Below are positions 8,523-17,068 of a stretch of 35,399 bases of DNA, in pieces (within the stretch, counting starts at the first letter, position 1; each line of letters begins with the position of its first letter). Under the pieces are notes generated by a model. That model was given only the letters and a program-made list of their open reading frames with translations. It was not told the DNA's origin and searched no databases. This DNA comes from Alphaproteobacteria bacterium (GTDB lineage: Bacteria; Pseudomonadota; Alphaproteobacteria; Rhizobiales; Beijerinckiaceae): contig VGDY01000018.1 of NCBI GenBank assembly GCA_016869555.1, positions 1 to 35,399 on the forward strand. The letters are read 5' to 3'. A program made the translations under genes and the position numbers.

Positions 8523-10061
8523 ATGGCGGTGAGGGTCGCGACGGTCGCATTCGAAGGCGTCGAGGCCCGTCCCGTCGACGTTCAAGTGCAGATTTCGAGC
8601 GGCGCGGTCGTTTTCAACGTGGTCGGCCTTGCCGACAAGGCCGTCGGCGAATCGCGCGAACGGGTGCGCGCCGCCCTGATCGCCTCCGGTCTCGCGCTGC
8701 CGGCCAAGCGCATCACGGTCAATCTCGCTCCCGCCGACATGCCGAAAGAGGGCAGTCACTATGACCTGCCGATCGCCCTTGGCGTCATGGCGGCCATCGG
8801 CGCCATTCCCTCCGACGCGCTCGAAGGATTCGTCGTGCTGGGCGAACTCGCGCTCGACGGTAAGCTGACCCCGACGGCGGGGGTTCTGCCGGCGGCGGTC
8901 GCCGCCAATGCGCGCGGACTGGGGCTGATCTGTCCCAGCGAATGTGGGCCGGAAGCCGCCTGGGCGTCGAGCGACATGGAGGTGATCGCGCCGCGCTCGC
9001 TCATCCAGCTCGTCAATCACGTCAAAGGCGCGCAGGTTCTGGCCAGGCCGCAGCCGGCCGTTCGCAGACTCGCCGTCGACCAGCCCGATCTTTCGGAGAT
9101 CAAGGGTCAGGAGAGCGCCAAGCGGGCGCTCGAAATCGCCGCGGCCGGGGGCCATAATCTTCTCATGAGCGGCCCTCCGGGCGCGGGCAAATCCATGCTC
9201 GCCGCGCGGCTGCCGTCGATCCTTCCGCCGCTGACGCCCCGCGAATTGCTCGAAGTCTCGATGATCCATTCGGTGGCGGGGCAAATCGCCGGCGGCGAAT
9301 TGACCGACCGGCGGCCGTTTCGCGCCCCGCATCATTCCGCCTCTATGCCGGCGCTGGTCGGCGGCGGGACGCATGCGCGGCCAGGCGAGATTTCGCTCGC
9401 GCATCACGGCGTGCTCTTTCTCGACGAATTGCCGGAGTTTCAGCCTCAGGTCCTAGACAGTCTCCGCCAACCGCTCGAGACCGGCGAGATCGCGGTGTCG
9501 CGCGCCAATCATCGCGCCGTTTATCCGGCGCGCTTTCAGCTTGTCGCTGCAATGAATCCCTGTCGTTGCGGCCATGCGAATGACCCGGGCTTCGCCTGCA
9601 AGCGCCAGCCCAACGAGCGTTGCGTCGCGCAATATCAGGCGCGGCTGTCGGGGCCGCTGCTTGACCGTTTCGATGTGCAGATCGAAGTGCCGGCGGTCAC
9701 CGCCGCCGATCTCGTGTTGCCGCCCCCGAGCGAGGGCTCGCGTCAGGTGGCTGCGCGCGTTGCGCGCGCCCGCGAGATTCAGCGCGCCCGCTACGACGGT
9801 CTCTCCCTGCCCTGGGTCGCCGCCAACGCCGCCGCGCCTGCGGGGGTGATCGAGCGCGTGGCGAGCCTTGACGCGCCCGGAACGGCGCTCATTCGCGACG
9901 CCTCCGAGCGCTTCGGCCTCACCGCACGCGGCTTTCACAGAGTCTTGAAGCTGGCGCGCACGATCGCCGATCTCGACGGCGCCGAATCTGTCGGCAGACC
10001 CCATCTCGCCGAGGCGCTTTCCTATCGCGCGGGGCTTGCGTTGGGGCGGCTTGCGGCCTGA
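8523..10061 (+). CDS. comM: YifB/ComM family Mg-chelatase-like AAA+ ATPase
   Basis: Walker A GPPGAGKSMLA, HHSASMPALVGGG, GVLFLDELPEF, AAMNPCRCG, LLDRFD(V)QIEVP. Confidence 0.95.
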   Translation: MAVRVATVAFEGVEARPVDVQVQISSGAVVFNVVGLADKAVGESRERVRAALIASGLALPAKRITVNLAPADMPKEGSHYDLPIALGVMAAIGAIPSDALEGFVVLGELALDGKLTPTAGVLPAAVAANARGLGLICPSECGPEAAWASSDMEVIAPRSLIQLVNHVKGAQVLARPQPAVRRLAVDQPDLSEIKGQESAKRALEIAAAGGHNLLMSGPPGAGKSMLAARLPSILPPLTPRELLEVSMIHSVAGQIAGGELTDRRPFRAPHHSASMPALVGGGTHARPGEISLAHHGVLFLDELPEFQPQVLDSLRQPLETGEIAVSRANHRAVYPARFQLVAAMNPCRCGHANDPGFACKRQPNERCVAQYQARLSGPLLDRFDVQIEVPAVTAADLVLPPPSEGSRQVAARVARAREIQRARYDGLSLPWVAANAAAPAGVIERVASLDAPGTALIRDASERFGLTARGFHRVLKLARTIADLDGAESVGRPHLAEALSYRAGLALGRLAA

Positions 10062-10070
10062 TGATGGCGC

Positions 10071-11774
10071 ATGTCCTTAACCCATCTTGCGATTTTGGCT
10101 GCGGCGCAGCTCGCCATACTGCTTCTCGCCGCATCGATTTTCATTGCTTTACGCAAGCGCGACCGCAAAACGGTCGAGTCCGAAGTTGAATTGCTGCGCG
10201 ACGAAATCTGGGAGCTGCGCGCCGCCGCCGCCGCTCGCGACCGCGCCGAGGCCGCCAGCTTGGCGAAGTCTCGCTTTTTGGCTGCGGTCAGCCATGAGTT
10301 CCGAACGCCGCTGAACGGCGTCATGGGACTGGCGCAGCTGCTCGCCATGACCAGGCTGACCGACGAACAGGCGAGCTATGTCGAAGCGATCGGAGATTCG
10401 AGTCGTTCGCTGTCGCAGCTCATCGACGACATTCTCGATTTTTCCAAGATCGAAGCCGGCAAGTTCGAGCTGCGCTGCGAGACCTTCGCGCTCGCTCCTC
10501 TTGTTGAAAGCGTCGTCGAACTATTGGCGCCGCGCGCCTTGACGAAAGGCCTGGAGCTCGCCAGCGTGATCTCGCCCGATGCGCCACGAGAAATCGTCGG
10601 CGATCCGGCCCGGCTAAGGCAGGTGCTGCTCAATCTCATTGGCAACGCCGTGAAGTTCACTGAACACGGCGGCGTCGGCATGCGCGTCATGCGCGACGGC
10701 GCGCGGCTGCGTTTCGCGGTGTGCGACACCGGACCAGGCGTGCCGATCGAGGCGCGCGAAGCGATCTTCGAAGAATTCGAACAGGCTGATCCGTCCGAAA
10801 ACCACCCGCGCGCCGGCACGGGCCTCGGCCTCGCCATTTCCCGCCGTCTGGTTGCGCGAATGGGCGGCGCGCTCGCGCTCGTCGAATCATCCGACAAGGG
10901 TTCGGTTTTCGCCTTTACGCTCCCGGCGCCGCCGGTTTCCCGCGAAGTCGTTCTGACTCCGCTTTCCGGACTTAAGGCGCTCATCGTCGCGCAAAGCGTT
11001 TTTGAAGCGCCCTACCTGGCGGAGAGTTTGCGCTACGCAGGAGCCGAGGCGGAGATCGTTGCGGCGGAGGACGCGGCGGGCGCGTTGCAAGGCCGTCGGG
11101 ACAAGCCTTTCGACGCCGTCATCGTCGACTGCGCGCTCGGGCCGCATATGACTGCCGAGCTGGCGAAAACCGCGCGTGCCGCGCAAGTGCGCAGGCTGTT
11201 CCTGCTCTTCTCGCCGCTTGAGCGGTGCGCTTTCGGCGAGGAGGCGTTATGCGACTTCGATGGCTGGCTGGTGAAGCCGGTTCGGATCGCTTCGCTCATT
11301 GCCCGCCTCTCGCAAGAGGGCGCCGAGGCGCCCGCGAGCGAGGAAGGCGCGCAGGCGCAAACGCTCGCCGGGGTCAACGCGCTGGTCGCCGAAGACAATG
11401 AGATCAACGCTCTCATCCTTATGCGTCACCTTGCGAAACTTGGCGCGAAGGTGACCCGGGCGGAAAGCGGCGCGCTCGCGCTCGCGCGCGCAAGCGAAGC
11501 GATCGAGGGCGCCGGCGCGCCCTATGACGTGATCGTCATGGATCTGTTCATGCCGGATTTTGACGGACGCGAGGCGAGTCTGCGCATTCGCGAGGCCGAA
11601 GCGCGCGCGGGCGCCCGGCGCACGCCGATCTTGGTGCTGACCGCCAGCGGGCGCGAGGAGGACGAACGCGCCGCGCGCGCCGCGGGCGTCGACGCCTTTC
11701 TCACCAAGCCGGTGGAGTTCTCTTCGCTCGCGGCGACGATCCAGGAACTGAGATCGGCGTCGCGCCGAACATAA
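10071..11774 (+). CDS. Hybrid sensor histidine kinase with two C-terminal receiver-like domains
   Basis: H-box FLAAVSHEFRTPLNGVMG, N-box LIGNAVKFT, GTGLGLAISRRLV; receiver NALVAEDNEIN...VIVMDLFMPDFDG...TKPV. Confidence 0.95.
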   Translation: MSLTHLAILAAAQLAILLLAASIFIALRKRDRKTVESEVELLRDEIWELRAAAAARDRAEAASLAKSRFLAAVSHEFRTPLNGVMGLAQLLAMTRLTDEQASYVEAIGDSSRSLSQLIDDILDFSKIEAGKFELRCETFALAPLVESVVELLAPRALTKGLELASVISPDAPREIVGDPARLRQVLLNLIGNAVKFTEHGGVGMRVMRDGARLRFAVCDTGPGVPIEAREAIFEEFEQADPSENHPRAGTGLGLAISRRLVARMGGALALVESSDKGSVFAFTLPAPPVSREVVLTPLSGLKALIVAQSVFEAPYLAESLRYAGAEAEIVAAEDAAGALQGRRDKPFDAVIVDCALGPHMTAELAKTARAAQVRRLFLLFSPLERCAFGEEALCDFDGWLVKPVRIASLIARLSQEGAEAPASEEGAQAQTLAGVNALVAEDNEINALILMRHLAKLGAKVTRAESGALALARASEAIEGAGAPYDVIVMDLFMPDFDGREASLRIREAEARAGARRTPILVLTASGREEDERAARAAGVDAFLTKPVEFSSLAATIQELRSASRRT

Positions 11775-11790
11775 GCGCGCGGCGCATCCG

Positions 11791-12669
11791 TCAGGCGCCC
11801 GGCCGCGCGATCGCGCCGAAGCGTCCCGACTGGTAATCGACGAACGCCTGCCGCAGTTCATCCTGCGTGTTCATCACGAAGGGCCCTTGCTGCGCCACCG
11901 GCTCGTCGATCGGTTCGCCGCTCATGACGATGAGCTTCGCGTCATTATCGGCTTCGAAGGCGATGTCGCCGCCTTCCTGATCAAAAACGACGACGTCGGT
12001 GGCGCGTGCGACTTTCTCGCCATTGACGTCGACCGTGCCTTCAAGCACCGCCGCAAGGGCCGTGTGTCCTTCCGGCAGCGTGAAGCGGACGCTCTTTCCG
12101 GCGTCGACGCGCATGTCCCAAAGATCGATCGGCGTCGCCGTTTGCGCCGGTCCGCGACGCCCGTCGAATGCGCCGGCGATGACGCGAACGAGGCCGGCGT
12201 CGTCGGGCAGATCGACGCGCGGAATGTCCTTGTCGAGGAGGGTCTGGTAGCGCGGCGCGCTCATCTTGTCGCGCGCCGGCAGATTGACCCAGAGCTGCAC
12301 GACCTCGAAGCGTCCGCCCGACCTGGCGAAGCTTTCGGAATGAAATTCCTCGTGAACGATTCCCGAGGCGGCGCGCATCCACTGCACGTCGCCGGGGCCG
12401 ATGAGTCCGCCGGCGCCGGTCGAGTCGCGATGCGCGACTTCGCCGTCGAGGACGATCGTCACGGTCTCGAAACCGCGATGCGGATGGGCGCCGACGCCGC
12501 GGCGCTTGGCGGTCGGCGGAAAGTCGAACGGTCCGGCATAGTCGAACAGCAGAAAGGGGCTGACCCGAGCGCCATGTTCGTGATGCGAGAACAGCGAACG
12601 GACGGGAAAGCCGTCGCCGACCCAGTGCAGGGAATCGGGGGCGGGGTAAACGCCGATGATTTTTCGCAT
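11791..12669 (-). CDS. Pirin family protein
   Basis: GVGAHPHRGFETVTIVLDGEVAHRDSTGAGGLIGPGDVQWMRAASGIVHEE is the pirin cupin core. Confidence 0.94.
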   Translation of the reverse strand: MRKIIGVYPAPDSLHWVGDGFPVRSLFSHHEHGARVSPFLLFDYAGPFDFPPTAKRRGVGAHPHRGFETVTIVLDGEVAHRDSTGAGGLIGPGDVQWMRAASGIVHEEFHSESFARSGGRFEVVQLWVNLPARDKMSAPRYQTLLDKDIPRVDLPDDAGLVRVIAGAFDGRRGPAQTATPIDLWDMRVDAGKSVRFTLPEGHTALAAVLEGTVDVNGEKVARATDVVVFDQEGGDIAFEADNDAKLIVMSGEPIDEPVAQQGPFVMNTQDELRQAFVDYQSGRFGAIARPGA

Positions 12670-12825
12670 GACAAGGGCTCCTTGCGACCTATGTGGGCGG
12701 CGACGAGCCAAATGCAAATCGGCGCCGGGGCCGAGGCTCGGTCCTTGACGCAGACGGCGACAAAACCGACAAGTCCGCCCAACGGCGAATCATGGCGACG
12801 ACAATGGCGGATTAAGGAAGGTTAG

Positions 12826-13152
12826 ATGGACTGGATCATTCTCTTTATCGGCAGCATCTGCGAAGTCGGCTGGCTGATCGGTATGAAATATGCGGAAGGG
12901 TTCACGCGGTTTTGGCCTTCGGTCGTCATGGTGTTTTTCATGGCGGCGAGCGTCGGTTGTCTGGGCCTGGCGGTCAAAACAATTCCTGCCGGCACGGCGT
13001 ACGCCGCTTGGACGGGCACGAGCATCGCGGCGGCGACGCTTGTCGGCGTCTATCTCTTCAACGAACCGACGACGGCGCTGCGCCTAGGATCGATCGCGCT
13101 CATCGTTCTAGGCATCATTGGCCTGCGGCTCGGCGGCGTCGACATGAAATAG
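12826..13152 (+). CDS. SMR family transporter, SugE/Gdx-like
   Basis: MDWIILFIGSICEVGWLIGMKYAEGFTRFWPS...TIPAGTAYAAWTGTSIAAATLVGVYLFNEP...ALIVLGIIGLRL resembles SugE/Gdx rather than EmrE. Confidence 0.87.
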   Translation: MDWIILFIGSICEVGWLIGMKYAEGFTRFWPSVVMVFFMAASVGCLGLAVKTIPAGTAYAAWTGTSIAAATLVGVYLFNEPTTALRLGSIALIVLGIIGLRLGGVDMK

Positions 13153-13156
13153 AATT

Positions 13157-13190
13157 TGTCCCGACGTCCTCAAGACGGAGCGTCGGGACA
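13157..13190. terminator. Hairpin between convergent SMR and amidinotransferase genes
   Basis: Perfect 10-bp stem TGTCCCGACG/CGTCGGGACA with 14-nt loop; weak T-tract on either strand. Confidence 0.45.
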
Positions 13191-13199
13191 TGCTAGCGT

Positions 13200-14312
13200 T
13201 TAAAAATAGCTCTCGAGCGATCCGCGACGGCGCACGTCGAGCGTGGCGCAATGGAAGGCGCCGCCGAACGCGGCATAGTGCAGGAAGGAGCAAGGGATCG
13301 GCTCGTAACCCCATTTCTCCATCTGCCGCATCATGTTGGCGTGATGCGGATCGACGATGACGCGCTTCTCGTCGATCATCAGAATGTTCATGCTGAGCCA
13401 TTTGCCGCACATCGAGGTGATTGCGAGAATGCGGTCGTTGATCGGATCGGGCTCGGGCGCGACGAGAACGTCCCATTTCTTCAAAATGTCGGGCAGTTCA
13501 TCGGGGTTGATATATTCGGGATTGATCAGCAGCCGGCCCGGCCCCAGCGGCAGGATCGTCGTGTCGATATGCATCGGGTTCGGGCAGCGGCTCTTGATCT
13601 CGTGAATGCGATAGCCCTCGCCGAGATGGCGGCGCAGCCAGTCGATGCCCATGGCGTTCGTCACATTGGAGCGCGTGACGAAAATGTCGCGGCCGCAACG
13701 GAAGAAATCGGCGGCGTCGAAGACCGGCTCGAATTCGGTGAGAATGTAGCGGATCTCCTCGCCCTTCTCCGGCAGTTTGAAATCAGAGTCGAAGAGTTCG
13801 TCGGTGAGCTGGGGCTTTGGCGCCGAAGTCCAGCGCGCGCCGCGACGAAAATAGTCCTTGAGGATTTCGCGATAGGAGTGGGTCTCGAAATAACGGCAGG
13901 GCCAGGCCATTGGCGTTTCAAGAATCTCGTCGCCGAAAACAAGCATGGAGTCGCGCGGACAGGAATTGCAAAAGCCGCGTGACGACCAGTGCGGCGTCGA
14001 GAATTTCGCCTTGTGGTTGACGGCGTTGGGTCGCGTCACCGTGACGCCGAGCGACTCGAGCAAAGCGACAAAGCCGTCGAGCTCCCGCTGCGCCGGCTCG
14101 ATCATGAATTTCGGAAAGCGAAATCCGGCGGCGAGCGACTGGGCGCGCGCGGCCATGCCGGGAATGTTGCAGGTGACGACCGGATGGTCGGACGGAATGG
14201 TCGAGCCTTCGAGGCGCCCGACGATGATCTCCTCCAACGGATCCCATTCGTTATGAGAATTGACCGGACATTCCGCGGCAATCGCGGACCCCATAGATGC
14301 ATGGATATTCAT
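13200..14312 (-). CDS. Amidinotransferase of the glycine amidinotransferase (AGAT) type
   Basis: CPVNSHNEWDPLEEIIVGR, PRD, APKPQLTDELFD, EFEPVFDAADFFRCGRDIF, NPMHID, KWLSMNILMIDEKRVIVD, GGAFHCATLDVRRRGSLESY match the AGAT family including Cys/His/Asp catalytic residues. Confidence 0.9.
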   Translation of the reverse strand: MNIHASMGSAIAAECPVNSHNEWDPLEEIIVGRLEGSTIPSDHPVVTCNIPGMAARAQSLAAGFRFPKFMIEPAQRELDGFVALLESLGVTVTRPNAVNHKAKFSTPHWSSRGFCNSCPRDSMLVFGDEILETPMAWPCRYFETHSYREILKDYFRRGARWTSAPKPQLTDELFDSDFKLPEKGEEIRYILTEFEPVFDAADFFRCGRDIFVTRSNVTNAMGIDWLRRHLGEGYRIHEIKSRCPNPMHIDTTILPLGPGRLLINPEYINPDELPDILKKWDVLVAPEPDPINDRILAITSMCGKWLSMNILMIDEKRVIVDPHHANMMRQMEKWGYEPIPCSFLHYAAFGGAFHCATLDVRRRGSLESYF

Positions 14313-14560
14313 AATGCGCCCCGGAATCGTTTCCAGCGAGAGACTTCTAGCGCTTTTGAGCTGTTCTTCAAGTCGTGGGAAAAAGCGTCCGATTTCTTAG
14401 GCTTAACGATGCGTCGGCGGAAGCCTTACTCGTTTTGTTCTCGGTCGAAGCCCCTTTTTGCGGGCCGACTATGTCGCCAAGAGCGGGCGCAGTCCACTCC
14501 GGACGCCCCTTTGCGACGACTTGTCTTTTCCTGCGCATTGCGAGATAAGGCGCGCTTCAC

Positions 14561-14599
14561 AGAACCGCCCGGCCAGTGATGGGCTGCCGTGGCGGTTCT
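14561..14599 (+). promoter_or_regulatory. Leader hairpin upstream of rpmI-rplT (candidate r-protein leader/attenuator)
   Basis: AGAACCGCCCGGC...GCCG(T)GGCGGTTCT, 13-bp stem with a single-nt bulge, about 75 nt before rpmI. Confidence 0.45.
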
Positions 14600-14673
14600 T
14601 TCGCTCGCGCGAAGCGGCGCCGGCTGATCAGGCTGGCGCTTAAGAACAACGGGCGCAGGCCCAGGAGAGCAAA

Positions 14674-14874
14674 ATGCCCAAGCTGAAGACGAAATCGGGC
14701 GCAAAAAAGCGCTTCAAGATCACCGGAACCGGGAAAGTGGTTTACGCCCAGCAGGGCAAGCGCCACGGCATGATCAAGCGGACGAACAAGCAGATCAGGA
14801 ATCTGCGCGGCACGAACGTCTTGTTCAAGACTGACGGCGACAACGTCAAAAAATACTTCCTGCCGAACGGCTGA
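14674..14874 (+). CDS. rpmI: 50S ribosomal protein L35
   Basis: [22 protein letters not shown]... Confidence 0.98.
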   Translation: MPKLKTKSGAKKRFKITGTGKVVYAQQGKRHGMIKRTNKQIRNLRGTNVLFKTDGDNVKKYFLPNG

Positions 14875-14910
14875 TCCGCAGCACGCTTTTTTCCGCAAAG
14901 GAGTTTCGTC

Positions 14911-15276
14911 ATGGCTCGCGTCAAGCGCGGCGTCGCCGCTCACGCCAAACACAAGAAGACCCTCAAGGCCGCCAAAGGTTTCTACGGTCGCCGCAAGAAT
15001 ACGATCCGCGCCGCCAAGGCCGCCGTCGACCGCTCGATGCAATATGCGACGCGCGATCGCAAGGCGAAGAAGCGCACCTTCCGCGCGCTGTGGATCCAGC
15101 GGCTCAACGCCGCCGTGCGCGAACACGGCCTCACCTATTCGCGCTTCATCGACGGCCTCGCCAAGGCGGGGATCGAGGTCGACCGCAAGGTCCTGTCGGA
15201 ACTCGCCATCCATCAGCCGGAAGCCTTCGCGGCGATCGTGGCGCAGGCGAAATCGGCGGCGCCGCAGGCGGCCTGA
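14911..15276 (+). CDS. rplT: 50S ribosomal protein L20
   Basis: [55 protein letters not shown]... Confidence 0.98.
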   Translation: MARVKRGVAAHAKHKKTLKAAKGFYGRRKNTIRAAKAAVDRSMQYATRDRKAKKRTFRALWIQRLNAAVREHGLTYSRFIDGLAKAGIEVDRKVLSELAIHQPEAFAAIVAQAKSAAPQAA

Positions 15277-15302
15277 ACACCGAGATCGCGAACGAATGAG
15301 AG

Positions 15303-15332
15303 CCTCCCGTAGCTCTGCTCCGGGAGGTTTTT
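15303..15332 (+). terminator. Rho-independent terminator after rplT
   Basis: CCTCCCG-N11-CGGGAGG followed by TTTTT. Confidence 0.85.
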
Positions 15333-15469
15333 AGTTTTGGAGCGTTTCGAATTCTTTCGCACCGAGGCGTTTGGCGCCTCGGCGACTTGCTTGCGCGCCC
15401 ATCTGGAATGGCGTCGTCTCGCCTGCGCGTCAGGTCGCTCTATAATCTCGCAACGATCTGGGGCGGAGC

Positions 15470-16909
15470 ATGACCGACACATATGATCTCATCGTCATCG
15501 GCGGTGGACCCGGCGGCTATGTCGCCGCGATCCGCGCCGCGCAATTGGGACTGAAAACCGCGGTCGTCGAGCGCGAGCATCTTGGCGGCATCTGCCTGAA
15601 CTGGGGTTGCATCCCGACGAAGGCGCTGCTGCGTTCGGCCGAGGTCTATCGTTTGGCCAAAGAGGGCGAACGCTTCGGCGTTTCGCCAGGCGCCCTGAGC
15701 GCCGACGCGGCGCGCATCGTCGCGCATTCGCGCGAGGCGGCGACGCGGCTCAATGGCGGCGTCGCTTTTCTTCTCAAGAAGAACAAGATCGACGTCATCT
15801 GGGGCGAGGCGACGATCGTCGCAAAGGGTGAGGTCCGGGTCGGCGTGACGACCAAGGCGCCAATGCCGCCGCAACCGCCGGCGCCGAAAACGACGCTTGG
15901 AGATGGGCTCTATCGGGCGAAACACATCATCGTCGCGACCGGCGCGCGTCCGCGCGTCCTGCCCGGTCTCGAACCGGATGGACGACTCGTCTGGACCTAT
16001 TTCGAAGCGATGAAGCCGGAACGTTTTCCGAAATCGCTGCTCATCGCCGGCGCCGGCGCCATCGGCGTCGAATTCGCGTCATTCTATCGGACGTTCGGCG
16101 TCGACGTGATTCTCGTCGAAGCGCTGCCGCATATTCTCCCGAGCGAAGACGAAGAAATCGCCGCTTTGGCGCATCGATCGTTCAAGAAACAGGGGATCGA
16201 CATTCGCGTCGCGACGACGGTGACGGGCGTCGAGAAAAAGGCCGACAGCCTCGCCGTGACGCTGAAAGGGCCCGACGAGGCGGCTCAGACGCTTGAAGTG
16301 GAACGCGCGCTGTCGGCGATCGGCGTCGTCGCCAATGTCGAAAATTTGGGGCTGGAGGCGCTCGGCGTCGTCCTTGAGCGCGGGGTCGTCAAGGTCGACG
16401 GTCTGGGGCGCACCAATGTCGACGGCGTTTATGCGATCGGCGATGTCGCCGGCGGTCCGATGCTCGCCCATAAGGCGGAGCATGAGGGCGTCTCCTGCGT
16501 CGAGGCGATCGCGGGACTCAACGCCCATGCGCTCGATAGATCGCGCGTGCCGGGCTGCACCTATTGCCACCCGCAAGTCGCCTCGGTCGGCCTGACCGAA
16601 GCGAAGGCGAAAGAGCAGGGGCTCGACGTAAAGATCGGCCGCTTCCCCTATCTCGCCAATGGCAAGGCGATCGCTCTCGGCGAACTCGAAGGGCTTGTGA
16701 AGACGATCTTTGACGCCAAGAGCGGACAGCTGCTCGGCGCGCACATATTCGGGGTGGAAGCCACCGAAATGATCCAGGGCTTCGTCATCGCCATGAATCT
16801 AGAGACGACCGAGGAAGAGCTGATCCGCACGATCTTTCCGCATCCCACGCTGTCGGAAACCATGCATGAGAGCGTGCTCGCGGCCTACGGCCGGGCGATT
16901 CACGTTTGA
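15470..16909 (+). CDS. lpdA: Dihydrolipoyl dehydrogenase
   Basis: IVIGGGPGGYVAAIRAAQLG, GGICLNWGCIPTKALLRSAE redox motif, GCTYCHPQVASVGLTE, HPTLSETMHE. Confidence 0.96.
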   Translation: MTDTYDLIVIGGGPGGYVAAIRAAQLGLKTAVVEREHLGGICLNWGCIPTKALLRSAEVYRLAKEGERFGVSPGALSADAARIVAHSREAATRLNGGVAFLLKKNKIDVIWGEATIVAKGEVRVGVTTKAPMPPQPPAPKTTLGDGLYRAKHIIVATGARPRVLPGLEPDGRLVWTYFEAMKPERFPKSLLIAGAGAIGVEFASFYRTFGVDVILVEALPHILPSEDEEIAALAHRSFKKQGIDIRVATTVTGVEKKADSLAVTLKGPDEAAQTLEVERALSAIGVVANVENLGLEALGVVLERGVVKVDGLGRTNVDGVYAIGDVAGGPMLAHKAEHEGVSCVEAIAGLNAHALDRSRVPGCTYCHPQVASVGLTEAKAKEQGLDVKIGRFPYLANGKAIALGELEGLVKTIFDAKSGQLLGAHIFGVEATEMIQGFVIAMNLETTEEELIRTIFPHPTLSETMHESVLAAYGRAIHV

Positions 16910-16922
16910 GGCGAATGCGTAT

Positions 16923-17021
16923 GTCATTCCCGGCAGGCCGAAGGCCCGACCGGGAATCCAGAACTTAAGACAGTGGATTTTGCTCTGGATCCCCGATCGC
17001 GCTACGCGCGTCGGGGATGAC
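16923..17021. repeat. Composite palindromic repeat element (Rhizobiales-type interspersed repeat)
   Basis: GTCATTCCCGG...CCGGGAATCCAG + CTGGATCCCCGA...TCGGGGATGAC: two hairpins (ATTCCCGG/CCGGGAAT; ATCCCCGA/TCGGGGAT) nested between GTCAT and ATGAC. Confidence 0.75.
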
Positions 17022-17068
17022 AAGCGGAGGCAAATTGCTAGGACGTGCGAGCGTCCGGCCTTAGCCCG

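Noticed and set aside
8418-9407. 329-aa minus-strand ORF opposite yifB/comM
   Set aside because: Antisense shadow ORF with biased composition and no recognisable domain.
11887-12825. 312-aa plus-strand ORF opposite the pirin gene
   Set aside because: Antisense shadow of a well-supported pirin CDS.
12670-12825. Possible guanidine riboswitch upstream of the SugE/Gdx-like gene
   Set aside because: Looked for paired short hairpins with ACGR loops (guanidine-II type); a TCCGCC/GGCGGA pairing exists but no convincing conserved loops.
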